Positions 54,317 to 63,674 are shown, counted from the first letter of the stretch. The stretch is 64,000 bases of DNA from Pusillimonas noertemannii (GCF_003096595.1 NZ_QEKO01000002.1:187064-251063), one strand, 5' to 3'. Made by a program: numbers and translations. The notes: a model not told the origin generated them from the letters alone.

Positions 54317-55078
54317 ATGAGTTACTTCGAGGATTTCGAGTTCGATCTGCCGTCCGCTCTGCTGGAGCGTCTGGTGTTGCTCTTTTCGAAGATGACGCCC
54401 GGCGCGTTGAATGACGAAACCGTGCAAGGCGTACCCGAGGCCCAGGGAGTTTATCAGCTATTTTTCAACAATGAGCTAGTCTACATCGGGAAGACTGACG
54501 CTGGTGCGGGCTTGAAGAAACGGCTGCTGCGCCATGCGCGCAAAGTCCAATCGCGGCGCAACCTGCCACCCGGGACCGTGACTTTTAAGGCCATCAGGGT
54601 TTATGTATTTACCGCAATGGATTTGGAGGACATGCTCCTCAAACACTATCGCGCGGACGGCCCTCACCCAGCATGGAACAACAGTGGCTTCGGTTCCAAC
54701 GATCCCGGTCAAAAGCGTGATCAATCGGATCTAAAAGACCATCACTTTGACAAACTCCACCCTATTGACCTGGATGTAGCGATCACTCATCACTTTGAGT
54801 CTTTTCCGATCACTGCGGCGGACTTTCTAAAGTTCCTAAAGACCGAACTCACTTATACGATCCGATACCAAAGCACTGGGGGCCGCTCACGAAGAGCACA
54901 CGCAGACTTGGTGGCATGTCAGATTGTGCTCACTGAAGCCACCAAAACGGTTCGCGAGTGGCTACGTCAAATAAAAGGAGCATTGGGAGCTAACTGGCAA
55001 ATCACCGCCTTACCCGGCTATGTCCTTGTCTATAAGGAGAACAAACCGTACCTTCACGGTGAGATTATTGAGGGATAA
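54317..55078 (+). CDS. Second GIY-YIG nuclease-like protein, 253 aa
   Basis: GIY strand GVYQLFFNNELVYIGKT (44-60), an Arg in LKKRLLRHARKV (about 66-77), and an Asp/Glu region DLEDMLLKHY (102-111) followed by PAWNNSGFGSNDPG (about 118-131, Asn ligand). So the GIY-YIG catalytic residues are present. The C-terminal half is an extra domain of unknown type. It follows the Eco29kI-like enzyme by 52 bases and ends overlapping the 3' end of vsr. It could be a second restriction nuclease or an accessory subunit. Confidence 0.75.
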   Translation: MSYFEDFEFDLPSALLERLVLLFSKMTPGALNDETVQGVPEAQGVYQLFFNNELVYIGKTDAGAGLKKRLLRHARKVQSRRNLPPGTVTFKAIRVYVFTAMDLEDMLLKHYRADGPHPAWNNSGFGSNDPGQKRDQSDLKDHHFDKLHPIDLDVAITHHFESFPITAADFLKFLKTELTYTIRYQSTGGRSRRAHADLVACQIVLTEATKTVREWLRQIKGALGANWQITALPGYVLVYKENKPYLHGEIIEG

Positions 55079-55502
55079 GCGGGGACTGGGCCGGCGGGTC
55101 AAGAAAACGGGTGATTCGTTGCAAAACCGCATTCAAATCCCGTAGCTCGCACTCCCAAATCACCATCGTGTCCCAGCCCATTTCATGCAGCCGACGGCAA
55201 TTGGCAGAATCCCGAGCCCTGTTCCCCTCCAGCTTGGCCGCCCAAAAATCCTCATTAGATTTCGGCATCCGTGACAACACGCAATGAGCGTGCCAATGCC
55301 AAAAGCACCCATGCACAAAGATCACCTTGCGTCGGCCGGAAAACACCAGGTCCGGCTTGCCCGGAAGCTTAGCTCCGTGCAAGCGATAGCGGTAGCCGGC
55401 ACCGTGCACAAGTCGCCGAATCAACATTTCCGGGCCAGTGTTCTTAGATTTGATTAACGCCATGACCCGGCTTCGTTCTGAAACGCTGATCGTATCAGTC
55501 AT
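55065..55502 (-). CDS. vsr: Vsr-type mismatch endonuclease
   Basis: 145 aa from the ATG at 55502. GKPDLVF with Asp51, and VHGCFWHWH with His64, Phe67, Trp68 and His69 fall at the same residue numbers as the catalytic and intercalating residues of E. coli Vsr. Vsr nicks T:G mismatches that arise when 5-methylcytosine deaminates; it normally travels with a C5 methyltransferase, as here. It converges on the GIY-YIG gene with a 14-base overlap. Confidence 0.92.
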   Translation of the reverse strand: MTDTISVSERSRVMALIKSKNTGPEMLIRRLVHGAGYRYRLHGAKLPGKPDLVFSGRRKVIFVHGCFWHWHAHCVLSRMPKSNEDFWAAKLEGNRARDSANCRRLHEMGWDTMVIWECELRDLNAVLQRITRFLDPPAQSPLIPQ

Positions 55503-56061
55503 CGAAATCACACTCGCTTTTTGTGAACAGGCGCTTGCGCCACCTATTAAGAGCAGCTTAGGAGACTTTACTGCTGGCCGATCAGCCAGGTTCTCAATCA
55601 TACTCTGTCGTTAACACCAAAGATGTCGAACGCATGCTCGTGCCAACGTCAAGCTGGGTCCACTGCACCACAATAGGCAGCAGATGCGCAAAAACCTGCA
55701 TTGGCAGAAATATATGGCTCTAATCGACTCGCACCCAGCAAGTAGGGCAAACGTCCAAGCGGCAAGGAATAGCCATTAGTTCCTGCAAACCAAACGAAAC
55801 AAGGAATAGCTTTTTTGCTTTTGTTGGGAACGCCCCTCTTCGGGACATATGTACAGTGGCAGTGTATTTCGCGGTGGCTTGTGGGGGGAATCAATGGAGC
55901 CCTCGTTAGCGAGGCCGAACTAACGGAGAAAGGCGTCCGCCGCAATCTAGCATCCTTGGTGAGGATGGGCAAAGCCTCGGCCAGTTAATCCGATGTCATG
56001 ACGCTCAAATAGCGACTTCCGCCGTTGTCTTTACCTCCATCACTGACGTCTCTTTCTATAT
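55503..56061. other. Intergenic stretch, no supported gene
   Basis: 560 bases between vsr and the HigA-like gene. A 107-codon minus-strand frame (55649-55972) has no family features, no ribosome site and biased composition, so I do not call it. The stretch looks like scar DNA between modules. Confidence 0.4.
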
Positions 56062-56352
56062 CTAAATAGCTGACACGTTAAGTCGCAACCCCACTGCGTG
56101 AAGCACTTTATGCACGGTGGCAAGCGTCGGATTTCCCCGGTCAGACAATGCACGAAATAAAGTCTTCTCGCCTAATCCTGCCCGGCGGGCAACCTCCGCC
56201 ATACCATGCGCCTTGGCAACTTGGCGCAGAGCTAAAAGCAAGGCGGCAGAATCGTCCAGCTCAATTATCGACTGCAAATAAGCAGCGGCCTCCTCTGGAT
56301 CGCGCATAGCAGCGATGGTAGTTTGTTCATAGCTTTTATCTTTTGCATTCAT
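56062..56352 (-). CDS. HigA-type antitoxin (XRE fold), apparently orphan
   Basis: 96 aa with the addiction-module antidote pattern: DPEEAAAYLQSIIELDDSAALLLALRQVAKAHGMAEVARRAGLGEKTLFRALSDRGNPTLATVHKVLHAVGL. The partner toxin (a RelE-like protein of about 100 aa) normally lies just upstream, but the minus strand from 56353 to 56700 has no open frame of 60 codons. The antitoxin is thus probably left over from a broken pair. Confidence 0.82.
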   Translation of the reverse strand: MNAKDKSYEQTTIAAMRDPEEAAAYLQSIIELDDSAALLLALRQVAKAHGMAEVARRAGLGEKTLFRALSDRGNPTLATVHKVLHAVGLRLNVSAI

Positions 56353-56944
56353 AGCAGGCCTTCGTCCAACGAATCACGCAGATGGGCTAGTTTGGCTTCC
56401 ACGATATCTCTGGGTTACTCATCGCAACAATATTTGCGCCATGCCGCCAATCTCAACCGTTGGCAGCCACTGCTTGAATCGTGATTAATCCAGGGCGTAC
56501 CTTGGTAGCCCCGTTTCCGCAAGCGCCAAAGTGCCCGGGTTATTCATCTCGGCCAAGCCTACATTGAACGAAACCCCCACTCCCAGCAGCTTGCCCGTTA
56601 CTTTGGCAATGGTATCCTAAACGATACCACGCAACGCTATCGACGGCTATTCCTACCCAGGAGACAGTCAGACGACGTGTGGCCAATCCCTCGCCAAGTC
56701 AGGTCATCCTGTGGTGCCAAAGACTATCTGCAAGCCCTTACCAACTCGATATCCCCCCTGCGCTCTCTTGTCGGTGTGGTGCTTTGCCCAATAACAGAAA
56801 CTTCTGTTAACATTTTGATTCCGAGCTGACCCAGTAGGCCAACGCATGTATTTATGCGCATGCTGGTTGTCCCCGGAGGCGAAGAGGGCGCTGAAACAGG
56901 GCCGGTTACTATGAACATTCCTCCAGAGTAATTTCCCAAAGCCT
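56353..56944. other. Intergenic stretch with operator-like repeat
   Basis: 590 bases with stops in all frames. At 56611-56628 GGTATC-CTAAAC-GATACC is an inverted repeat of the sort found in toxin-antitoxin operators; a shorter relative (GTATC...GATAC) occurs at about 61648-61664. The end of the stretch carries the promoter of the MORC-type gene. Confidence 0.45.
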
Positions 56945-58996
56945 ATGAACAACGATAATTCTGCGCCTGAGTCATCTTCCGGAGCGGGTTCTGCAGAGAT
57001 TCCCCTCATAGATGAAACCGATGAGTTGAAAACCTGGCTTGGCGATGAGTCAAACGAAGGACACGTTGTCCATACCCGACTGAAGACGAGCGATAGGGTA
57101 ATAGCACGTGTGACAGACGGCATTTATCGCCAACCATCGTCAGCGCTGCGTGAACTAATTTCCAATGCCTGGGATGCCGACGCCAATGAAGTCACGGTCC
57201 TGACAGACGCTCCTCGTTTTTCACGTATTTACGTAAGAGACGATGGCATGGGAATGTCATACGAAACGTTATCCCGGCTTGTCCACTCCATCGGTGGAAG
57301 CGCAAAACGACAAGATGACGGTAAAAAACTCGGCGTGACATCTCCAGAGGACTCTGACCGCACGCCTGGCGGGCGCTTGTTAATTGGGAAGATTGGCATC
57401 GGTCTTTTTTCCGTAAGCCAATTGGCACGGCGCTTTCGCATCATCACCAAAGTCCAAGGGAACAATTATCGGCTTATAGCTGAAGTCCGCTTGCGGGCAT
57501 ACTCCGAAGATGATTGGGACAATGCAGATCGCGATGATGACGACCAGTATGTTAGTGGTGATGTACTCATAACACGTGAATTTTCCGCTGACACTGACGC
57601 GCACGGCACAGATATCATTCTTGATGACATCAAACCCAGAGTGCGTGACATGCTTCGCAGCGCGGATAGATGGCGCGCGCTTGATGACAAGCAAGAAGCT
57701 GAACAGTCCGGCGACCTGGATACGGCAACCAGCATCAGCGTTGTGGAACCAAAATTCCACGTCGGCTGGATCGGCGATCTCTCACAAAAGGAGGATCAGC
57801 CAGCGGTCCTGTCTCGTGATCCAGTATTGCCGTGGGATTCCGACGTGCCCGCTGATCAGCGGATGAATCGGCTGATTGATGCTATTGAAAATGAGTCTAA
57901 GAAAACCGAACGCCCCGACCTTGTCAAAACACTTGATCTGTATCTAGAGACGCTCTGGACTCTCGCATTATCTGTTCCGGTAGGATACGTTGACAAACAT
58001 CCTTTCGACTTAACCGAAGACTCTGGCATAGGCCTGTATTGGATATCAAACGAAACCAGAGGCCAGGCCATGGAGCTTACCTTGTCGGGCTCCAAGACGG
58101 TTCGCGACGCCGTTCGTGAGCAGGTTTCAGGACATCCTGAATTGGAAGACGGGAAGTTAACGAAAGCAGGATCGTTCAAAGTGACCATTGACGGAGTGGA
58201 GTTAAAGCGCCCCATCCGTTTCAATTTTGTCAGGTCCACATCCAGGGGATTCGGCAAGCTCGTTCTTTTTGTGGGGCGATATGCGCCCAATTTAGATAAG
58301 GTAGATCCCGCCTTGCGGGGCGGGTCCTTCGGGCTCGAAGGATATTTACTTTGGAATGGCATGGTAATTCCAAAGGAGAACAATGGTGTTCTCATACGTA
58401 TCCGAGGCGCTGCAGGTGCACTTTTTGACCAGACGTTTTTCAAGTACCAAGTCTCAGAACAAACCAGACTTCGTCAGATCACTTCAGAGCTTTTCATCAC
58501 AAAGGGTCTGGATGCGGCGCTAAATATAGATCGTGAGTCCTTCAATTTCTCCCACCCGCATGTTCAATTCGTCGCCCTCTGGCTCCATCGCGCTATCAGG
58601 CAGCTTACAAATAAAGCAAAGGATCTCGGAAAAAAAGCCCGCGCAGAAAAACTCGAACAGGCGGCACACGAGAAGCGGGACACCATTACTCAGCAGTCGG
58701 AAGGGGTTTGGTCGGAGAAGAAGGGTGACGAGTTACCTCCCGATATAACCATCGCGGAAACTAGCGATGATGCGGAGTCTGCCCGATCCCAGGGGCACAT
58801 GGCTCTGAATCGCGCGGATATACCAATATTGTCTGTGTCGGCACGGGCTCCTGACCGTTCGGATCGAGATATTAAGGCTCAAGCTTTGTTGCGTGTTCTC
58901 GCCGCCTACGGTGCACTTGACGACCGTTCTTATGAGGAGCAACAAGCGCTTGTCCAGGCCATTCTTCAAATTTTCTTGGAAGCTCCTGGTAAATGA
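56945..58996 (+). CDS. MORC-type GHKL ATPase
   Basis: 683 aa. The Bergerat ATP fold is intact: N-box LRELISNAWDADANEV (Glu70, Asn74), G1 VRDDGMGM (98-104), a conserved SIGGSAKR (115-122) and G2 GKIGIGLFS (148-156). The SIGGSAKR plus KIGIG pattern is that of MORC proteins rather than MutL or Hsp90. Residues 190-560 form a transducer-like region, and a charged coiled coil follows (about 553-590). MORC-like ATPases are known from bacterial restriction-modification loci, where they may move along or remodel DNA. It overlaps the next gene by four bases. Confidence 0.88.
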   Translation: MNNDNSAPESSSGAGSAEIPLIDETDELKTWLGDESNEGHVVHTRLKTSDRVIARVTDGIYRQPSSALRELISNAWDADANEVTVLTDAPRFSRIYVRDDGMGMSYETLSRLVHSIGGSAKRQDDGKKLGVTSPEDSDRTPGGRLLIGKIGIGLFSVSQLARRFRIITKVQGNNYRLIAEVRLRAYSEDDWDNADRDDDDQYVSGDVLITREFSADTDAHGTDIILDDIKPRVRDMLRSADRWRALDDKQEAEQSGDLDTATSISVVEPKFHVGWIGDLSQKEDQPAVLSRDPVLPWDSDVPADQRMNRLIDAIENESKKTERPDLVKTLDLYLETLWTLALSVPVGYVDKHPFDLTEDSGIGLYWISNETRGQAMELTLSGSKTVRDAVREQVSGHPELEDGKLTKAGSFKVTIDGVELKRPIRFNFVRSTSRGFGKLVLFVGRYAPNLDKVDPALRGGSFGLEGYLLWNGMVIPKENNGVLIRIRGAAGALFDQTFFKYQVSEQTRLRQITSELFITKGLDAALNIDRESFNFSHPHVQFVALWLHRAIRQLTNKAKDLGKKARAEKLEQAAHEKRDTITQQSEGVWSEKKGDELPPDITIAETSDDAESARSQGHMALNRADIPILSVSARAPDRSDRDIKAQALLRVLAAYGALDDRSYEEQQALVQAILQIFLEAPGK

Positions 58997-60264
58997 CCGG
59001 CAATAATCAAACCAATACGGGAAATGGCGATGGCGACGTTCAGGAAGAAGACATCCTAGCGGTGTATGGTACTCAGGACCCTGTCACCAATGATCTGATC
59101 CATTTCACAGAGCGCAAACGTAACTTTGCGCCGTGGCACCATCCCGTGAAACAGATTGTCCGGGATCGCCAATGGGCCACGCTAACCGAAAGGCTTATAC
59201 GCGAGAGGATATCTTCCGGAGGGCCTCCGCAGGTATTAAGATATTTCACTCTTCCCGGGCAGGATTTACTCGATGTCAAAGTTCTCATAGAGGCCTGCAC
59301 GCCATTTAATGTCAGAATTGAGTATTTTGGATTCAATTCAGCAACTGTGGGAGAAGAGGAAAGTGGCAATACCGACACGACCACGACGGGAAACGCCCCC
59401 TGGGTAATGACCGAGTCTGCCCTTCGCCAAGCAGGGCACATTACCTCGGAGGCAATCATTCACCCGGATCGGCTGGAAGATATCGCGTTGAACCATTCGC
59501 ACGCCGCATCGCAGCTGCGAACCCGTGCAACCTTCGACGTCATTAATATTGACGCGTGTGATCATCTTGCATATGCCCCTGCTGGCCGAAACCACAGCAC
59601 TTTTGACGCTCTGCAGGCTTTGCTTTGTCATCAGATGCCAGCGCAGAAACCATGGCTTCTATTTTTAACAACTCGGGTCGATCCTGATCTACTTGGACAA
59701 CCCGGAATTAACTTTCAAAGTGCGATCAACCAGAACTTGGGAGTTTCCCAGAGTGGATTTGGGGCGGCATTGGCTGAATGCCTTGATGCCGAAGAATTAA
59801 AGCTCGCCACTGAGCTTAACACCACATGGCGTAATCATGACACACGCTTTCTCAAACTCTACAGTGTCGGCCTGGGCAAGTTTTTGCTCCAGTTTTTCTC
59901 TGGCCAACCAAATTTACCAGCCAACGTGGAGTTGGCCAGTGTTTACGCCTATCGCGTTCACAAGGACGAACCAGATATGCTTGCCTTAGCCTTCCGGATT
60001 ATTCCGGACGGGCCGCGCGTATATCCTCCGAGCGTCGGGGGCGCGGCCGTCATACCAAATTTAGAGCCCGCTCGTGCGGTCCGGGTGGCTCAACGAGCTA
60101 TGAGGCTTTGCGATATTGATGACGCTCTGGAGAAGGAGGATGATCTCCGTGAAGCTGCGATAGCAGGAACACAAAAATTACTTCAGGGATCCAATTATGA
60201 TATCGATGAATGGCATAAATGGTTGGCCACCCACGATAAACGCCCATTGATTATAGGAGTCTGA
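58993..60264 (+). CDS. Unknown 423-aa partner of the MORC ATPase
   Basis: The ATG overlaps the ATPase stop, so the two are translationally coupled. After an acidic, Asn/Gly-rich start, VLRYFTLPGQDLLDVKVLIE (about 80-99), VRIEYFGFNS, TFDVINIDACDHLAY (about 184-198) and PWLLFLTTRVDPD (about 221-233) look like successive strands of a Rossmann fold, reminiscent of a methyltransferase without a clear SAM or catalytic motif. No known family is recognised. It may recognise DNA or carry the effector activity of the system. Confidence 0.75.
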   Translation: MTGNNQTNTGNGDGDVQEEDILAVYGTQDPVTNDLIHFTERKRNFAPWHHPVKQIVRDRQWATLTERLIRERISSGGPPQVLRYFTLPGQDLLDVKVLIEACTPFNVRIEYFGFNSATVGEEESGNTDTTTTGNAPWVMTESALRQAGHITSEAIIHPDRLEDIALNHSHAASQLRTRATFDVINIDACDHLAYAPAGRNHSTFDALQALLCHQMPAQKPWLLFLTTRVDPDLLGQPGINFQSAINQNLGVSQSGFGAALAECLDAEELKLATELNTTWRNHDTRFLKLYSVGLGKFLLQFFSGQPNLPANVELASVYAYRVHKDEPDMLALAFRIIPDGPRVYPPSVGGAAVIPNLEPARAVRVAQRAMRLCDIDDALEKEDDLREAAIAGTQKLLQGSNYDIDEWHKWLATHDKRPLIIGV

Positions 60265-60282
60265 TTATTGATAGATATACCA

Positions 60283-61431
60283 TCAATTCTCAAGGACATC
60301 AGCTTTACAGTTCTTTCCGACTTTTAGAGCTCTTTTAACCGCGCTGGCGATACTTTTTCCCAACGGCGGTGGAACAGCATTAGAGACTTGCTCCACTTGC
60401 TCAGAAAGATTCCCCTCAAGCACAAAGCTCTTAGGAAACCCTTGCAGCAACATGGCCTCATAAATACTTAAGCGTCTTGTTCCGTTCGGGTGGACATGAA
60501 TTTCCCGATGCCCATAAGCCACCGTCGGGCTTGGCTGGTCCCACTCCAATCGCTTAAAGCTACGCCCATCAGAAAATGAAGCCCCCGGGTTCGAAAATTT
60601 CAATGACTTGGGGCGCATCGTCCAGTGGTTAGCGTGGACTGGGATATCCACTGCAGTCAATTTTCTATCAAAATACTTAGGAGCGGGCAACCCTTCTATC
60701 GCCTCCCGGACCGTTTTCTTTCCTGCTTTCCTGACAGGCCGAACAGCTGCATATCCTTGTCCATCGCGCATAGCAGAAAGAATTATCCGACGCCGGTTCT
60801 GAGGCACCCCGAAATCCAAGGAGCACAATTCTTTTTCTGTGACATCAAAATCGAGGGTTCTCAGCCCCTCGACCAGTTCCTTATACTTTGCGGCATGCTT
60901 TCTATCCCGGATGCCAAGCACATTCTCAAAAACTACAAACTCAACGGTATATTCTTGCTGCAGTCTTTCAACAATATCGAGATATAGTTTCGGCAGCTCA
61001 TTTCGCGGGTCATCAGCAGAAGAAGCCGTGTTCGCTCTTGAAAAGCCTTGACAAGGAGGTCCACCAATCACGCCAATTCGTGCACCTACAGGCACAGACT
61101 CACGGACAAGCTCAAGAGTCCCAACTGGCTGAAGCTGGATTAAATCAGCCGCAACGCTGCGTGTCATTGGAAAGTTCCTCTTGTGAGTCCGTATTGCAGC
61201 TTCCGAAATATCTATAGCAAGTGCGACATGAAAACCTTCCTGGTGAAAGCCCCAGTCCAGCCCTCCCGCCCCCGAAAACAAACTAACGACTTGCGGCAAG
61301 GCTGGGTGGGTGTCCCGCTCTATTGCCAACTTTGAATTAGCAGCCCTATGCTTCGAGCCCGTTTTAGCAACTTGGCCCGCGATGAAAGTAGTGGTGTCCA
61401 CTACGCGGCCTCCAGTGCTGCTACGGTACAT
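60283..61431 (-). CDS. C5-cytosine DNA methyltransferase beside the MORC operon
   Basis: 382 aa. Motif I SLFSGAGGLDWGF (50-62), motif IV GGPPCQGFSR with catalytic Cys127, motif VI FENVLGI, motif VIII QNRRRIILSA, then RRLSIYEAMLLQGFP and VSNAVPPPLGKSI. The enzyme looks complete. It converges on the 423-aa gene with an 18-base gap and has no own restriction nuclease nearby. The first 45 residues are poorly conserved in this family, so a later start is possible. Confidence 0.9.
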   Translation of the reverse strand: MYRSSTGGRVVDTTTFIAGQVAKTGSKHRAANSKLAIERDTHPALPQVVSLFSGAGGLDWGFHQEGFHVALAIDISEAAIRTHKRNFPMTRSVAADLIQLQPVGTLELVRESVPVGARIGVIGGPPCQGFSRANTASSADDPRNELPKLYLDIVERLQQEYTVEFVVFENVLGIRDRKHAAKYKELVEGLRTLDFDVTEKELCSLDFGVPQNRRRIILSAMRDGQGYAAVRPVRKAGKKTVREAIEGLPAPKYFDRKLTAVDIPVHANHWTMRPKSLKFSNPGASFSDGRSFKRLEWDQPSPTVAYGHREIHVHPNGTRRLSIYEAMLLQGFPKSFVLEGNLSEQVEQVSNAVPPPLGKSIASAVKRALKVGKNCKADVLEN

Positions 61432-61807
61432 ATTAAGAGCGTTGGAATAATTGCGTCTCTATACATTTGACTTATCTCGCCATCTTCTGGCATAAACGAA
61501 CGGGACACTGACAATGCCACAAAGTAATCTACGCGAGTTTAGCCTGAATGGGTACCTAGTACGCCCAGAAGAAGCGATGGCGCCAGCCAACCACCCCGCA
61601 AACGGATCTATCGCTGATAGCCAGAGAAGCTTTCATTTAGCATAGTATCTTGTAGGATACCATTTTGCATGTTTTTCCGACAGCTCATGGCAATGATCAC
61701 TATCGTGTAGGCAGAGCGCCGCCAATCGATCCTCATAAAGCGGGTACTCCCTCCACGGACTGCACCGACACCTTGCTGGCAGGCCTTCCTACCCAAAACT
61801 TGACGGG
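61432..61807. other. Intergenic stretch between methyltransferase and excisionase-like gene
   Basis: 376 bases, no supported gene. It must hold the methyltransferase promoter. An inverted repeat GTATC-TTGTAG-GATAC is at about 61648-61664. Confidence 0.4.
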
Positions 61808-62044
61808 TCAACATTCCTCACATTCGTCAATCAGGCGGGCGACATCGCTTGCACGAAAATATACACGCCGTCCAATCTTTCTCTTAAGTGGCCCCCATAT
61901 CCGAGCAAATTCCGAGTTGCCTAACATCGCTACGCGCACCCCATCCCGACTACGTTTGAGAACATCTGACAGTTCATCGAGAGATAAAAGGATACCGTAG
62001 CGCTCAACCAACTGTTCTTCCGTCTTAGTTCTTGCAACTGTCAT
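61808..62044 (-). CDS. Small HTH protein next to integrase (excisionase candidate)
   Basis: 78 aa: YGILLSLDELSDVLKRSRDGVRVAMLGNSEFARIWGPLKRKIGRRVYFRASDVARLID has the winged-HTH pattern of AlpA/excisionase proteins. The ATG overlaps the integrase stop (ATGA), so both are made from one message. It is the likely recombination directionality factor of the ICE. Confidence 0.75.
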   Translation of the reverse strand: MTVARTKTEEQLVERYGILLSLDELSDVLKRSRDGVRVAMLGNSEFARIWGPLKRKIGRRVYFRASDVARLIDECEEC

Positions 62045-63378
62045 GACTGCTCCTCCTTCGACATTTCTGCGTGCTTGGTCCCGGGCGGAATCGCGCGGTC
62101 CAGCACCCGACGATGTCGATAAGGTTGGTACTTCCCCAAGCTAGTGCGTTCTCTTGCCTGATCAGTTGGGACTGGCACAATCTGTGATGCAACTCCCTCT
62201 AGACTTGCTCCAACCAGCTCCTTACGCAAGTGCGCCACGCGCTCAGCGGCCTCCCGCACAGGGTTATCTTCAGCATGCACGTACCGCATGAACATGGCAG
62301 CTGTTTTATGCGCCGTCAACGCCATCCCGATTTTGACGGACACACCTGAGTTGGCGATGTCGGTAGCTGCTCGATGTCGGATGCCGTGCGTGCCAACATG
62401 GGGAACCCCCGCACGCTCGAGAATTCGCACCCACCCGTTCTTATAGGTGCCCTCGGACATCGGCTGATCACCACGAAAGACACTCGGGCAGACATAAGGC
62501 GATCCTTTAATGCGCGGCGCCGAGGACAGAAGCTGATATGCATCTTCGCTCATGGGTTTGGAAATTTTCCCCGTCTTGCTGTCCGGCCACTCGACGCGGC
62601 GATTTTCAAGGTCTACCCATGCCCATTCCAACAGCCTGATCTCAGACATACGTGCTGCGAAGGAGAACTGCAGACGTATGCCCAAGGTCAGTAGCGGATG
62701 CTCCAGACCCTCCTGATCCGCACGATCCAGATATGCGTAGATGCGTACCAGCTCCTCATCGGTGATAAAGCGGGTCTTCCCCTTCTCTGGGTACATCGGT
62801 ATATGACGGCAAGGATTCGAGCCATCCGGACGATAACCCCAGACCTCCGCCATGTTAAGCATCTTGCGCAGGCATGCAAAAGCCCGGTTGATCGTGGAAG
62901 GGATGCGCGAATAGGCGCGCATCATCTCGCTCACATCGGCGCGTGTCAGATCAGGCACCTTGATGCGGCCCAAAGTCGGAATGATGTAGCGATTGATATG
63001 GTCTTGGTAGGTCTGGACCGTGCTTGGCTTGTTGCGAGGCGTCGAATACTCCTCGATAAACTGCTTGCACAATTCCTTGACCGTCAACGCTCGGCGGGCC
63101 GCGACTTTTGCCGCACTGGGATCGTGCCCCTTGCGAATATCGGCAAGCCAGTCCCGTGCAATTTCGCGCGCCTGGTCAACGGTCAACTCCCCAAAGCGGC
63201 CGATGGTCGGCTTGCGACGCTCACCCGCATTTGTGCGATACTGAAGGGCAAATATCTTCTTGCCCTTGGTGGTGACTTTGCAGACAAAGCCAGGAACGAG
63301 CGTGTCACGCAGTTCGTAATCCTTGCCAGCCGCTGCAGCGGTTTCCACAACGGTTTTGGTTAGCTTCAAAATAGCCAT
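62041..63378 (-). CDS. int: Tyrosine recombinase (ICE integrase)
   Basis: 445 aa. N-terminal arm-binding domain (about 1-90, YELRDTLVPGFVCKVTTKGKKIFALQYR), SAM-like core-binding domain (about 95-190) and catalytic domain with Arg in AARMSEIRLLEW (about 241), the Lys strand SKTGKISKP, HGIRHRA (HxxR, about 331), LTAHKT and the nucleophile in MRYVH (Tyr, about 363). All catalytic residues appear intact. It starts 176 bases from the tRNA-Leu fragment, the expected attachment site. Confidence 0.95.
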   Translation of the reverse strand: MAILKLTKTVVETAAAAGKDYELRDTLVPGFVCKVTTKGKKIFALQYRTNAGERRKPTIGRFGELTVDQAREIARDWLADIRKGHDPSAAKVAARRALTVKELCKQFIEEYSTPRNKPSTVQTYQDHINRYIIPTLGRIKVPDLTRADVSEMMRAYSRIPSTINRAFACLRKMLNMAEVWGYRPDGSNPCRHIPMYPEKGKTRFITDEELVRIYAYLDRADQEGLEHPLLTLGIRLQFSFAARMSEIRLLEWAWVDLENRRVEWPDSKTGKISKPMSEDAYQLLSSAPRIKGSPYVCPSVFRGDQPMSEGTYKNGWVRILERAGVPHVGTHGIRHRAATDIANSGVSVKIGMALTAHKTAAMFMRYVHAEDNPVREAAERVAHLRKELVGASLEGVASQIVPVPTDQARERTSLGKYQPYRHRRVLDRAIPPGTKHAEMSKEEQS

Positions 63379-63553
63379 AACGCCTCCTGTAAATGACGAT
63401 TTCTAGGAACCAAATAGGAGCCAAGAGAGAGCGAAACTCACCCTAAATCGTCCAACTACAGCGTAATGCTAAATTGACCCGACCCTCCGGAAAACCAAGC
63501 CTGGCGCGGCTTAGCGGGTTCCAGCGGGTTTTATCATCTCAAATTTTGGCATT

Positions 63554-63606
63554 CTCAAAATCCCCCGCCGCAAGGCGTGCCGGTTCGATTCCGGCCCCGG
63601 GCACCA
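63554..63606 (+). other. 3' fragment of tRNA-Leu(CAA), attachment site of the ICE
   Basis: From CTCAAAA (anticodon loop, anticodon CAA at 63556-63558) through the long variable arm (CGCCGCAAGGCG), the T arm GCCGG-TTCGATT-CCGGC and the acceptor end CCCGGGC-ACCA. The bases before 63554 do not complete the anticodon stem, so this is not a working gene. It is what remains at one end when an element integrates in the tRNA 3' half; the intact tRNA should lie beyond the left edge of the window. Confidence 0.85.
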
Positions 63607-63620
63607 TTTCAAAAACAGCG

Positions 63621-63660
63621 AAACCCCTATAAGCGATTGATTTATAGGGGTTTTCTGTTT
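63621..63660 (+). terminator. Intrinsic terminator after the tRNA-Leu fragment
   Basis: AAACCCCTATAA (63621-63632) and TTATAGGGGTTT (63642-63653) form a perfect 12-bp stem with a 9-base loop, followed by a T-rich run. It is probably the original terminator of the tRNA gene, which supports reading the fragment as the native 3' end. Confidence 0.85.
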
Positions 63661-63674
63661 CTTACGGCTGTCAT

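Noticed and set aside
55649-55972. 107-codon minus-strand frame
   Set aside because: No domain, no ribosome site, Cys/Pro-rich odd composition; probably chance in scar DNA.
56704-57123. 139-codon minus-strand frame near the MORC gene
   Set aside because: It runs antisense into the MORC gene and shows no family features; it is not the missing HigB toxin.
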